Shown: positions 48,542 to 61,046 of the stretch, one piece after another
Numbering within the stretch: position 1 is the first letter of the stretch
How the letters are laid out: the number at the start of each line of letters is the position of its first letter
Source: Turritopsis dohrnii
Lineage: Eukaryota; Cnidaria; Hydrozoa; Anthoathecata; Oceaniidae
Assembly: GCA_027922465.2 (NCBI GenBank)
Contig: BQMF02000481.1
Location: 1 to 64,000, forward strand
DNA: 64,000 nt
Direction of reading: 5' to 3'
Notes under the pieces: generated by a model
The model's database searches: none
The model's input: the letters and a program-made list of their open reading frames with translations, nothing else
What the model was told of the DNA's origin: nothing
Translations under genes and position numbers: made by a program

Positions 48542-49330
48542 TGAAGCGGATTGTGAATTGTATATAGATGACCAGTTAGTATTTTGAAGTTCTTCTTTTA
48601 ACTTTAACTTAATGCCTGTAATTCCGATAGCGAACGGTCTTTGGAGATGTTTTTACTCTGTTTTGTTTTGGATTAAAAGCAATTAAGTCATCATCACTAA
48701 AGCTGAGTGGGTATACGTCACATATTGTTATGTTGAATCATAGAAATACGAAAAGAGAAAGAATCACAACACTCAGCTGGCCTATTCAATTTTTATTGTT
48801 CTTTCGTTACAAAAGAACATAGGCTCGTCCTCGTTACAAGTCCTTTTTGCGCGTGAAAAAGCTAATAATTAAGCTCACGAGATTTTCGCCGACAAATAAC
48901 GAGAAAACAAGAGGTTTTCTTTTAGTTTTTTTAAAGTGTTCCCGCCAATGAAACGATGTCTTGATAAGCTTAAGTTAATCACAGATAAGTGGAAGGCAAT
49001 CGAGTTAAACATTTATTAATTCAAACTTACTAGTATATGAAGAAGAGAGAAGCAAGAGAGACGCCATTTTTACAACGAGAAAAAAACAACACAAATTCAA
49101 CAACAGTTATTTTAATAACTACTTAGACTTCACAGAATCCTGATTGCAAGTGAGTTCAATAATCATTTATCTTTCATTATGCGGAGTTTTTTTATCAGGG
49201 ACGCCGGCTGTCAGTAGATATAAGGATTTTTAGAAACAGTATTTTTCGTATCTAATTTTTTAATATTCGGTCTTAATCCGTGTCTCTTTATTAAATGTTT
49301 ATAAACATGGCGCACCCTTTTTATTTCAGA
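48542..49330. other. Upstream flank of the P-like transposase
   Basis: No coding signal. The left terminus of the P-like element should lie here; none was recognised. Confidence 0.4.
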
Positions 49331-52300
49331 ATGGAAAGACATATTGAAAACTTACAAAAATTATGTAGACTCTGTGGTTCTAAAATAAAGACAAATTCTG
49401 GATACTTAAATCCTAAATCTATTCAAGATTATGTCGATGTTGTTGCGAAGTATGGTATTCCTTTCAAAGAAAATGTTGAGGTAATTTTTTATTGCATTTT
49501 TTTATTATTGTTAAGTTTCCATGATTAAGTAAATACGACTTCTTTTTTCTCTTGGGGTCTTCATAAGGCTGTAGTGTCTTAAAAAAAACATTATTTTATA
49601 TATAGATCTATCCAATTCTTCTCTGCAATACATGCAAGAAAAACTAGACAAAGTTCGAACAACTGGTGTACTCGTTTCCATCAATTTACCGGAATTTATA
49701 CCACATTCTGAAGAAGAGTGTAACATCTGTTTCCAAAGTGGATCGTTTATGCTGAAAAATAAAAATGTCATCCACTGGAAAGTTGTTGATAGGAAGCTAA
49801 ATGAAGTTGGATTTACAAAAGTGGCTAGTATAGTTAAAAGCAGATGCTATGTTAAACTGTTAATGGCTGAAAATGGAAACATTCCTCTCGTATTATATAT
49901 TTATGATGATCTGACATGGAAGCTTTCATTGCATGATCGTACAGTGGACCACTTCGAAAGTTGTCCTGATCAAATCAGAAACGATAATGTAGAAATGTTT
50001 TGCACCTTCCTGAAAACAGTGACTATCTGCCAAGGGCATGGTGATTTTACTGATATTTTACAAAGAAGGATTGCTTATAAGATACCTTTTCCAGGAAAGG
50101 AAAGAGTAGAAATAGCTTTTCCTGAGACATTTGAGGGAATAAGGTTCACAGATAATACCTTCAGTGTTGTACGATCTGCAGATTGTCAATTATTGATTAA
50201 TGCCGGAAATGATGTCTGTGAAAGTTGCAAATCAATAAGGAACAATTTAAGAAAAATTAGACAACGCATGAACACATCTACTACACCAGACCAATTTACA
50301 AATTTACAATACTTATCTTTTGATGAACTTGTGAGTAAATACAAAAAGCTTGTGATTACTAAAAATCAAGCTGTTAGGCAAGTTGCAAAATACTCGTTAA
50401 CAATAAATCGATATCTAGATAAAGAAGGAGTTGTTAACAACTCTTTTCATGATGTCTGTACAAATGTTTTATCATCACAGAAAACTGAGTTTGAGGATGG
50501 TTCCCCACAACAACTTCTGTGGCAACAGCAACTGGAGCAAGCATCCAAAGGAGACCCACGATCAATGAGATGGCACCCACTTATAATCAGATGGTGTCTG
50601 AGTATCTATGTGACATCACCTGCAGCATATAGACATATTACAAGCAAGCGGAATTCATTTTTAGTTCTACCACATGTTAACACTTTGAAGAAGTACCTTC
50701 AATTTACAGAACCACAAAGTGGTTTTAGCAGTGATATTTTGGAAAGACTCATTGAGGATTCAGATATTGAGCATTTGTCAGAACAACAAAAGAATGTCAG
50801 TTTAATTTTCGATGAAATGAAAATAAAATCTGGTTTAGTGTATCGCAGATCATCAGGTAATTTTTATCATTACTGTTTCCTTGTTATGAACTATACAAAC
50901 TGTACTTAAATCATACCATTTTGCATTTTTCAGGCAAATTGATTGGTTTCACTGAAATGGGTGACTTGAATGAAGAAATAGCACGATTTGAAGAGAAATG
51001 TAAAGCTGATCATGAGGAAAGAGACTTCTCCACTTATGTCAATGTTTTCATGGTTCGAGGGATTTGTTCAAAGCTGTGTTATCCTTTTGGTTATCATGCC
51101 AATTTGGGATTTACTGCTGACCAGCTGTTTCCGGTGGTTTGGGAGGCGACCTATGTGTTGGAGATGATAGGTTTTAAGGTTCGAGTTTGGGTGTGCGATG
51201 GAGCATCTCCAAATAGAAAATTATTTAAAATTAATGCTCTGGAAGATGACAACTGGACTTGGAATCTTTTTGAACCAACAAGGAAGATTTTTTTCATGTC
51301 AGATGTCCCTCATCTATTAAAGACAACACGTAATAACTTGGAAAATTCATTATGTAATCGCAATTCAAGAAACTTACATGTAAGTATTAAGTATATAATT
51401 TTTTTAACTTTCCAGTGTTGAAAGCCACTATCATTTCTTTGTCACTAACTGATTCTAATTACATGTAGTTTTTTTATGTGCAACAGATATTTTTTGAAAA
51501 AATATCTTAAATTCTGTTTGTTCTAGGTTGATGGTAAAGACATCAGTTGGGCACATATAAAAGATGTTTATGAGTGGGATTTGTTACAAAATTCCAGATG
51601 TTCTTGGACTAAGATTGCTACCGAAATTAACTGAGGACCACATCTATTTGCAACCTAGGCAGCGCATGAATGTAAAACTTGCTGCACAGGTAAACTACTT
51701 TTTCTATCTACAATAGTCTGTCATTAACATTTTCGATTAGACATTAGTAGTTGACATCCTTATACTATTGACATTGCAATTTTTATTGCCACTAAATCTT
51801 ATGTTTTTAGGTTATTAGCAACTCTGTTGCTCTGGCCCTTGAACGACGAGGGAATCCAGCATTGGAATCAACCATAAAGTTTATAAAACTTTTTAACCGA
51901 ACATTTGATTGTTTAAATGTGATGCACAAATCAGGGTGGAAGAAAGAAGATCACAAACCCTATACATCTGTAGAAGATCCTCGATTTGTTGTAAGGTTTT
52001 GTATAATACTTAAGTGACACCTATTAACTATATCCATCTGTTTTCTTTGAGGGATGCTTTTGTTATACAAATACTGTAACAGTGCAAGGGAGAAAATCTT
52101 AAACTAATGAATTGCTGTACTTATTTTTAGTTTTTGCAAGATGTTCTTAATTATTTGGACCGCTGGAGGGCAAATGCCAACAATGTTCTTGGAATGACTC
52201 AAGATGAAAAGAATCGCCTGTGCCTCAGTTTTCAAACAGATCATGGGTGGCATTTAACAAGTAGGTCCTAACAATATTGTTTTCTGCTCTAAAAACAACA

Positions 52301-52667
52301 AAATGTATGCAAGTCATATAGGGCCAATAATTACCAATGAGAATGAAAATTAATTATCACCTGTTTTTCAGTTAAATCGTTTATCGAAATTTCAAGACTG
52401 CTTCTCAACGAAGGGGTAACCTACATTTTGAGTGAAAAGTTCTCACAAGACCCCCTTGAAGAACATTTCGCAAAGCACCGCAGAAGTGCAGGTTGTAATG
52501 ATAACCCAACTTTGGACCAATTTCAAAGACAGGAAGTAACATTCAACTTTATCAAAAATGACTTAATTGGAGACTTCAGAGGAAATACGCGCGGTCGTCC
52601 TGACAACAGACCTTTACCGGATATTAATGATCAGACTTTACCACCTAAAAGACCTCGAAAGCTGTAA
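49331..52667 (+). pseudogene. P-element-like transposase, two frameshifts
   Basis: Seven exons: 49331-49480, 49606-50856, 50934-51379, 51527-51689, 51811-51990, 52131-52260 and 52372-52667. All have GT-AG borders and matching phases once two single-base shifts are allowed (an A-run near 49640, and near 51598). The N-terminus has two Cys pairs (CRLCG ... CNTC) forming a zinc-binding module rather than a visible THAP domain. The RNase H-like region is recognisable by NVSLIFDEMKIKSGLVY, VRGICSKL, TADQLFPVVWEA, VCDGASPNRKLF and SDVPHLLKTTRN. The C-terminus carries FSQDPLEEHFAKHR, a hallmark of P/THAP9-type proteins. The invariant acidic residues in DEMKI and CDGAS are present. It is convergent with the gene at 54223-55298. 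Start chosen at the ATG directly before the Cys module; an upstream exon is possible. Confidence 0.88.
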
Positions 52668-53364
52668 TTTATGTAGTTATTATATTATGATCCGAAAATT
52701 TGTTGACAGAGTTTGTATAAGTGGTAAACTTTCGAAAGGCAGAGTTAAATTGCATCCACGCGCATTTTCTATGTAATAATTTTGAAAAAACAGAGCAGAC
52801 TTATTTATTGTTTTTTCACATTTCATCATTCTTAGTATATTCTCAACATTGTTTGTAAGACCAAACAGTCTACACATTCCAAAAATTCGGAGGGAAGAGG
52901 AAAGAAAAGGAATAGGAGAATTTGATTTGTTTGTATATACATTATTATTGATGTATTGGTTGTGTAGAAATTTTGAACTAATCAAAAGTTGTCTTAAATT
53001 CTCATGTTGTTTTATCTTAGGTAATAACTCTTCGGTACCGGTTTTTCTTTACAAAACACTTAGAAATAACTCTGAGTTTATTATGTCATTGTGTCAAAAC
53101 CTCTCAAACATACAGTTAATCTAACAAGATCAGATCATTAAAGTTTGTGGTCAAAACTTTGTTATTTACGTCTGTGATAAACGAGCAAAACTTGTTATTG
53201 CCTCGTTCTTTCAAACGCAAATAACAGACTTTTAACCATAAAGATAGCATGATCGCATCTTGTTAGCTTAACACACTCCAAATGAAAATTAAGTCGATTT
53301 AGAAAAAGCTTTATCAGATAAAATAAAGATAAATCAATTAATCAATCACGACAAATAAGTACAT
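52668..53364. other. Gap between convergent genes
   Basis: 3' flanks of the P-like transposase; no coding signal. Confidence 0.45.
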
Positions 53365-53560
53365 TAATTATGATTCCCGTAGATCAATTCGGTATGACTT
53401 TTGAAACCGTTTTCGCCATGAAGCCCTGGTTTAGGTTCTCCACTTACCTATCCCGTTCTCGTGTGATGGTAGACTACTTAGCTTTTTCTTCTCTTTTTGG
53501 CGTAGCACACCTTGCATATTTTGGTGACGCGACTGAGGCTTCCGCAAAATGTCATGTCAA
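53365..53560 (-). pseudogene. Possible piggyBac zinc-finger remnant
   Basis: Minus-strand translation includes KICKVCYAKKRRKS and, in the same frame after stops, PKPGLHGENGFKSHTELIY. The spacing recalls the C-terminal cysteine-rich domain of piggyBac transposases, but expected cysteines are replaced by His and Gly. It could be chance; kept because both halves lie in the right order in the same frame. Confidence 0.3.
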
Positions 53561-54222
53561 CCATTATTGCACTGCAGAACGGCAAAAACAAAGTTTTCGT
53601 ATATGATTCGTAAAATAATGATGCGAGTAGCGGATCAAAAATTGCAGAATAAGCGGAGTAATTTCGAACTATTTACATCGGCAGTGGGTCTTAACATGCA
53701 GTTTATCTAACAATTTCAGACCATCAAATCTTTATGCTTAAAACCTTGTTTGGGATGATGAAGATTTTGGACACGTTCTTCCAAGAGACTTTTCACCGAG
53801 AAGTTTCAACAGGTACATCATGCCAAAAGTGAAAAATTGTCTCATTACATGATGATCGAAAACACTGAAAAATTAACGAATGATCAAAATGATTGGCGAT
53901 TTTTGAATTTTTTTTACTTGTTATTGTTTTGTCTTTCTCATTTTAGTTGGATAAACATTGCCTTTTTATTGAATTATTTACCACCCGAAAACCTTAAGCA
54001 AGCTACCAGTACAATCCAGAAACGATAAATCGGGATAACGAAAATGCCAGCGTAAAATAGAAAGAACTGACATAACTAAAATCATTACCTAAATCTTGAT
54101 TTGTTCTAAAAAGGATAAGAATTAAGAAACCATTTGTCAAGGTGGCTATCTCAACTATAGTTACAATAAAAATTACAAATAAAAAGATAGCAGAAACACA
54201 AAATTGATATCATTACAAATTA
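53561..54222. other. Non-coding stretch, nothing recognised
   Basis: AT-rich; no motif noted apart from the possible remnant just upstream. Confidence 0.4.
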
Positions 54223-55298
54223 CTAAGTCAAAGTTTTTCTCAATGCAGGTTCAGCCAACTTTGACACAACAACTGTTTTTTTAGCCTTTTCTTCGCATGA
54301 AAGTTTGTTAAGTTTTCTTCTGATCATTTGCACATAGGAATTAACAAATGAACGAGCACGAATATCAATCCATTTATCAATTATTTGTTGTTTCAAAATT
54401 TGTTTCAGCTTTGAATTGTCTAAATTCCTTGAAAGACTGTCCCAATACGTTGTCACTACGTTGCATGTATGTATCTCTTTTGCTAGGCCATCCCTAATGT
54501 CCTGACCCTGGTATTGTCTAATAAAACTTGCATTTAACATTACTCTGACTGAATTTTCAATGCGTCTTATAAACAGAAAAACATCAAAATTAACTTTAAC
54601 AAGACCACCTCTATCCCGCATCTCCGTCCAGCTTTTTGTAAATTCTAAGAACTTGTTTCCTTGGAATTTACCACAATCTCCTGTTACCATCAAATCATTC
54701 AAAAATATGACAGCAGCAGAGGCAGCATGATTATTATTATTCTTTTGAAGTATTTTTTTATACTTCTTAAGGAGTGCAAAGATAACAAATCCAGCAACAT
54801 AATACAAAACATTTTGCTCCTCATCAGTCAACTTTAAATCCATAGCAATCTTAGCCACTTTAGTATGATTGTTGTCGAATTTGATGATTTGCCTCAAAAT
54901 ATTCATATGCACATAGTAATTCAGGCAACCAACAAGATTATCATCAGGCTTGGAATTCAGTTTCGAAAGAATGGCAGCCCAAGTATCACAAGAATTTTCA
55001 CGCAATTCTACAAGAATTACTTTCCACATGTTTTCTCTGCTGGTATCTTTCAGCAAGTTTACACTTCTAACAGCACATGCAATGTTGAAGATAATGTTTT
55101 CTTTCATATTAAAAAGTTCCGGTGACTTTTGGAAAAGTTCCAACACTTCCTCAGCAAATTTCTTTACTTTATTTCCTTTGTTTTCGATAGAACCTGTCAC
55201 TAAGTTGTGCTTTGGATCATGAATAGCATCTAGAAGAGCATCTTTAAACATCTGAGATGCAACCGACAGCAATTCTTCATCAGAAACAGATACATATC
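54223..55298 (-). CDS. Uncharacterised protein, possible P-element companion
   Basis: A 358-codon exon on the minus strand, open from a good acceptor at 55299 (TTCTTTCATAG) to the stop at 54223. It is mostly helical and charged. Notable segments are DAIHDPKHNLVTGS, QNVLYYVAGFVIFALLKKYKK, a possible hydrophobic core or membrane-like helix, and EMRDRGGLVKVNFDVFLFIRRIE. It ends in a basic tail. I do not recognise the family. It is intact, unlike neighbouring transposon genes, and converges with the P-like transposase, 1.5 kb apart. It may be the second gene of that element or a host gene into which the element landed. Confidence 0.6.
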
Positions 55299-55906
55299 CT
55301 ATGAAAGAAATAAGTTGTGCAAACAATTAAATAACATATTATAACACAAATCATGGAAATAATAATGATCACTGAAAACAATAAAGTGTAACAAAAAGCA
55401 AAATTTTGTAGGATCTTTGTTTAATAATGATATAGTTAGGTGTATCTGCTAATAAAAAAATTGAGAGATTCCACAGTTGAAAGTAAATAAATTACTAAAA
55501 ACAACAATACAAAGGGCTCATGCATGAAAATAGAATTGGAATGAAATAACCACTGACCTTGCTATAACTAGATTTTCTGCGGGATGTATGCTGACGAAGG
55601 AGTTTGTTTGAGATGCTTGTTCGAGATAACAAGAACCAATGGTCTATCCACATTTCCCATGGTTGTATGTAATTTGATTGACGTCGTCAATGGCGTTATT
55701 TTGAAATTTCCCGCTGTTTTGTAATTTCCCGCTGTTTCCCGTTGTGAGCTGCCAACACGGGATTGATGTTGTCGTAAATTCTTGAATTTCCAATGAAATC
55801 TTTAAAAAATGAAATCAGTCTAGGCCCAATTACCTCCTACCTCTCCTTTGTTCAATTTTTTAAAGATTTCAGGAAGGTAATACAAGGAAAATAGCAGAAA
55901 ACATAC

Positions 55907-56061
55907 GCTTTGTGCTCAATATCTTCAGACGTCAAAGATTTGCGTCCGTTACGGAATATTTTTCTCCTATGACCACCATAAAAACCAGTCACTGACACGC
56001 TGACATTTTTCTTCAAAGGAGTGCCAAACATGTAGACTCTACTCCCCAACGGGATCACCAT
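55907..56061 (-). CDS. Candidate 5' exon of the gene at 54223
   Basis: Starts with ATG at 56061 and is open to a donor GTATGT at 55906; encodes MVIPLGSRVYMFGTPLKKNV and a basic stretch with GGHRRKIFRNGRKS. It ends in phase two while the exon at 55298 needs phase one, so an intermediate exon must exist or this exon belongs elsewhere. Confidence 0.4.
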
Positions 56062-56405
56062 TGCTTTGCGTACACTTCTTTATTACGTTATCGCGTCATG
56101 AAGTGTTTTATTTCAATTCATTTGATTTGTTGCTCTGAATTTTAGTAAACACAATTGGGGAGCTATTAACTGCGACATTTATTCAGATAATATTCAAGTT
56201 GCAACGTGTGGTAATTTGGTTTAAATTTGATTTTGGTTTAAAGTACTGTAACAGGAGAAACATTTCACCACATCAACATTTATGCATCATGAGCTACGTT
56301 TCTTTCGCAAAAAATGCCCTATTGAAATTCTACAAGCACAAATAGCAAATTTACGAATTGTCATATGTCTTAATTAATAAAACTGCTTTTCTATAAAGAT
56401 TACTT

Positions 56406-56680
56406 TTGGCACGTGATTACGTAATTACCGTATCTGGTCATCGGAATGCTTTCGTTGAAGGCTGTCCGTACCGGGACGAATCGTTGGTAGTATCAGCTGG
56501 ATCTCTGGCACCATTCGTGTATTCGATACGACTACTGGAAAATATCTCCCCGGTTTATTTCATTCTCGAGCACAACGGTACACAACTCTTGCCATTCATC
56601 CGTCAAATAAATTGATTCTGGCAGCCAATTGCAATGGCATTATATATGCTTTGAAACTAGAACAATACTGCACAGACTGA
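56406..56680 (+). pseudogene. WD40-repeat gene fragment
   Basis: The frame from 56406 reads VSGHRNAFVEGCPYRDESLV and VSAGSL. A two-base shift near 56505 then leads to GTIRVFDTTTGKYL, followed by YTTLAIHPSNKLILAANCNG and a stop at 56680. The GH ... D(T)xTGK blade pattern is that of WD40 propellers. No intron or upstream exons were recognised, so this looks like a 3' fragment, perhaps a retrocopy. Confidence 0.55.
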
Positions 56681-57453
56681 ATTCTTTTATTTGTATAGAT
56701 GTTGTTTAATGTTTTTGTTTGTCTTAATTTATGAATCAGCCATTAATATATAGACCAAGGCGGCCTCCCAAAAAGTTCACGAAAATTGGAAAAAGGAATT
56801 GACAATAGAACGTGTTACCATCTTATAGAGCTCCAAATTCTGAGCAAAAAAATGTATAGGATCATATAGGATAGGATCATGAAAGAAATTTCACATCCGG
56901 GCTGAACTCAGCTCGGGCTGGAAATCCCATCTCAGCAAGGCTCTTTTGTTTGAGCAAAAAGGTAAATCAAAAATGCAATAAGAATTATAACGTTGACAAG
57001 TATAAACAGAAGGAAAGCCATATGGCTGGTATCTATTCGAATGACATAAAACATTTTAGATCACCTAAGTTTTCATCTGATGAAGAAAATGCAACTCAAA
57101 AATACATAAATTTGAAAAAGATCTTATAAAAAAAGTATGCACTAGTGCTCTGAAAAAATTAAAGAAATTCGTCATAATTTTTTTACTGTTATTTCATAAC
57201 ACCGCGCTGAACGTATCCATATAAATGCTCTTATATTCCACTTAACATAATCAAGAAAGGTGTACTGTCAATAAATGTCTCAATCGTCAGTAACGAAGAT
57301 GTTAATGATAGATGTATTCCACTTATTGAATTGATGACACGCAAAATGGTAGATTGAGTTGTGAGAGAAATTATTTCTTTTTTTGTGTGCGACGTTTTTT
57401 TTCGACGATGCGAAACAAATACACTGCAGCCCATGTACGAGATTTTTTTTTGG
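56681..57453. other. Non-coding stretch, nothing recognised
   Basis: No coding or repeat signal noted. Confidence 0.45.
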
Positions 57454-58193
57454 CTGGTGAACCAATAGGGATAACGTTCCTATTGTTATTATTTTATATT
57501 CCAAGAACCATCGTTGGTTTTGAAAACAATACATCAACTAGATACAAAGAAACCAACTGATTAAACATTTTGGACAAAAAGCAGCGGTAGCATAACATGG
57601 TAGCATGTTCGGTTTGTCAGTGTTGTATCCTAACACTTGCCTGACTGTCTGAGACGGGTGAACCAATCCAAATGTTTAAAAACTGAAGCTTTCCTTGTCC
57701 GAAGGTGAAAATGGTGTGTCATGAAACAAAATATTTTTTTTTCTTTTAATTGTTTTCGCTTCTGATCGAACATGTTCTTATTCACTTTATTCAATTAGCA
57801 CGTGCCGTTTTTTCTCTCCTTCTGTGCGATCTTTTTAAGAAGAGAAACCATTTCCCTCCTACGTTTGATAGCACCCATGTCAGAGCGTGTAACTTTTTTA
57901 AAACAAAAGCTGATAATAAGTTGAAGTTTTTTCTCTCTATGTTTTGAGTGTATTCTTATACTGATAAACGATTGGTTTTAAAAAATCAATAAGTAACACA
58001 TCATGAAAAACCTGAAAAATAGCTCATGTAAAACTGATGTTGCACTGACTGTACACCAGAGGTTATGACTTCGAATCTGCTTCTGCCTGAACACAAGTTG
58101 TACGAGCCGTTTATAAGCAAATTTGACGTTTATTGATACAGTGATACAGAGCAGGTGGACATGGGCGGCGAGCGACGCCGCCTTGGCGTCTAG
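57454..58193 (+). mobile_element. Helitron-like element, non-autonomous
   Basis: Starts near ACCAATAGGGATAAC at 57461, the same sub-terminal block as the 5' end of the complete copy at 59922. It ends at 58193 with GGGCGGCGAGCGACGCCGCC and CTAG. The exact 5' TC is not preserved and the base after CTAG is C rather than T, so boundaries are approximate. Confidence 0.6.
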
Positions 58194-59628
58194 CAGAGAA
58201 TTATTTACTCTTAGCCATGTCTAAAACTACTTTAGTGTGGTATAAGCGAAGAAAATAAAGTGTCTCACAATATTACGGTTCATTCTAAAAACAACGTCTT
58301 CCAATCCTTGCGTGTGTCTGGCGCATCTTACAATTATTAACAGATAAGAGACCTTTCCCTGTTTTAAACGCCGTTTCAATACCCTCATAATTACGTTGCG
58401 AAAGCAAAATCCATGTCACTTTAAAAATGTCACATAAAGCTTTCCGAAGGTGTCTGAATGAACGAGAAAAGAAACATGTGGATTACTGTTTTGAATCTGA
58501 CATCATGAATATCAATCGTAAAACGTTTTTAATATTATAATCTTTTCTTAATGGTTTATCTCCTCCTACTAGCTTTATTTCTAAGGCATATAACGGAATG
58601 AGGTGATTAAACAAAAAGTAATTAAAACTATAGTTTCTATAAGCTTAATTTGTTTAGGATTTATTCTACTCGATAGGGATATCAAAATTACATTAGGAAG
58701 GGTTATCGCTGCCATATTTTCCAAGCTAAATTTTCATCGTCTATTCCGCAGTATCGTGGTCATATTATTAAATGTAGAACAACAGAACATGAGCTTTGTG
58801 TATTAAGTACTAAGTAACTTGCACTGTGAAGATGCTTTGTCGGTTAAATATGTTGAAACAACAAGTAAAAAGTAAGACAGCTGCAACTTTAGAGGCTATT
58901 GTTCCTTCATGTGGAGAATCATTAGCTATGATGAACCAGCAGGTAGAAAACTCAAGAACGGAAAAACAAAAACAACCCCTTAAAGCCGTATAATGTATTG
59001 AGTATTAAGGTCGCCAATGTAAAAGAAGTAAGTTCATTCATCAAGATTTTCAAAGCGAACTTTATTGGCGAATGAAAGGATAGTTTTAGTCAATCGCGAC
59101 TTGATATCATTCAAGTAAACTATTTCAGGTAGGTACAGTGTTGTTCAATCTTCTTTTGTATTCAGGAGCAGCATTGCGGTAATGCTGTGAAGTTCATTGT
59201 TAATTCTATCTGTGAATGTTCAGATGTAATGGAAATCAGTGACTAAAAGTTTGGCATCCGTGCTAGCACAAGAAAGTTACATAGAATATCAAAATGATGC
59301 TGTATATATGGTATATTGGTTAGCACGTATGCGAATTCATGCGAGTGTTCGAGTGTTCTATTTTTTTCATTCGTAAAGTTAACATCTTTGGTTGCAAAAA
59401 ATCATTTTATAAAAAAGATAACAAAACCACAAATCCATAATGTAAGTGATTCAGGTCTCTTCTGTACCATCTTTATCAACCAAATTAGTAACAGGAGCAG
59501 GCGCAGAAACAAAGGGAAAGGGAGAGAGAGAAAAGAAAGAAAAAACTATCCATGTAATTAAGATAGTTTAACTATAATTCCTTAATGATTAATCAACTTA
59601 GATGCTCCATTAAGCAACTGACAGAAAA
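58194..59628. other. Non-coding stretch, nothing recognised
   Basis: Contains a purine-rich run of GGGAGAGAGAGAAAAG type near 59515; no gene. Confidence 0.45.
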
Positions 59629-59922
59629 CTAGCCGCCAAGGCGGCGTCGTTCGCCGCCCATGTTCAGCATGCGTTGACTTCACGAAAAGAAAATTAAGGA
59701 ATTGGCAACCGAAAGTTTCCCATGTTGAAGAGCTCGAAAAACTTATCAAAAATATGTATGGGATTGTTCCGCTACGATCAACCGTTACGGAGATATCATC
59801 GTTCAAAGATTTCGATGACGTCACAGACCCTCCCCCAAAAAATTAGACCCAAATTTTTCGTCACCCCATCGCCTGTATCGTGGACCCCAAAAAACGTCAG
59901 TTATCCCTATTGGTTATCGAGA
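59629..59922 (-). mobile_element. Complete 294-bp non-autonomous Helitron
   Basis: On the minus strand it begins TCTCGATAACCAATAGGG after an A and ends with the hairpin GGCGGCGAACGACGCCGCC, then TTGGCGGCTAG followed by T. 5' TC, 3' hairpin plus CTAG, and insertion between A and T together satisfy the Helitron criteria. The interior contains GTGACGTCATCGAAA and a GATATCTCCGTAACGG block also found at 13890-14000. Confidence 0.85.
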
Positions 59923-60175
59923 TAATTTTCCCTAAACGTCGCATTCGATTAGGGTCTCAATGCAATGGTTTCACACTGCCGTTGCGCACAAAAAGAGAAA
60001 TAATTTATGTGTAATCTTACATTGCTGACTCCCCGATTTCTTTCGCAGTTCACATCTACCATTTTGCTGACAAAACTTCCCCAGTAATGCCTGTGAATGT
60101 ACTGTGAATGTACTGCAATCCATGTACAGAGCCCAAGTGATGTTTTATACCCTATTGTCTTTACATTGTCTCTGA

Positions 60176-60230
60176 TGTATTTTAAAAGCAGCATATCAGC
60201 CCGTTGGAACTATCGACTGACTGACAACTA
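60176..60230 (+). repeat. SINE body fragment
   Basis: TTTTAAAAGCAGCATATCAG and the following GCCCGTTGGAAC-TATCGACTGACTG match the middle of the SINE at 15897 (around 16010-16055). Head and tail are absent. Confidence 0.7.
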
Positions 60231-61046
60231 TCCACATTAGCAAATGGTATGTGAAAAAAATATATATATATAAAAAGAACTTTTACATCAAAAATGCAAT
60301 TTTTCTGTCCTCTAAAAAGTAGCATACATAAATGGTGTCGCAAAAAAGCAACATTTGAAGTGAGTGCATCTTTTATAATAATTGAAAATCTTTGCATAAT
60401 TTTGGGTTAATCTGAAAAATGACGAAAGTTCAAGAACGATAGAAATTTGGTGAACATTTTCCATGAATTGCACATTTGCTACTAAGTTCCTGCAAACATT
60501 TCACGGAATTGTTCATAACATTATATGGTAGCAAAAAATAAGAGAAAATCAAGTAATTTTTAAGAAACCAACTATCTTAAAGTCATTGATACACATCATA
60601 CTTTCCATAAGGTGCTGTCAAAATCTGCAGCAGTCAATTCATAAAAGTGCGTTCGCAAACATACAAAATAGTTAAAAAAACATACTCTATAATTACTTAA
60701 CCATTGAGAATATTACAGCAATATTGCACGTTAGTGTTTCAGAACATTTGCAATGCGACTTCAAAAAATAGTCTTTCACGTTATGTGTGATACATGCAAA
60801 TGCCATAGTGGTTTTGTGGATATAAAATACATACAAACGTACACAGAGAATTAATGTGATTCTTTAATAAAATACAAAATATAATTCAATTATAACATTG
60901 TAAATTCAGTAACAGAATTTTACATAGACAACTGAATACAAATGATGTAGGTTTTATTTAACTAAAATGTTCAAACATGTGCATCTTTTAATAGCAAATA
61001 GATCCTTCTTCGAAAATAGGATTTGCGAACAGTTCTGTTATCAAAC
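60231..61046. other. 3' flank of the LRR-EGF gene
   Basis: No gene. Candidate AATAAA on the minus strand at 60953-60958, about 90 nt past the stop codon. Confidence 0.4.
60953..60958 (-). terminator. Candidate polyadenylation signal
   Basis: AATAAA on the minus strand downstream of the LRR-EGF stop codon. Unsupported by transcript data. Confidence 0.3.

Noticed and set aside
48316..48567. 83-residue hydrophobic open frame suggesting a membrane protein
   Set aside because: It is the complement of a recognisable LINE coding segment on the minus strand.
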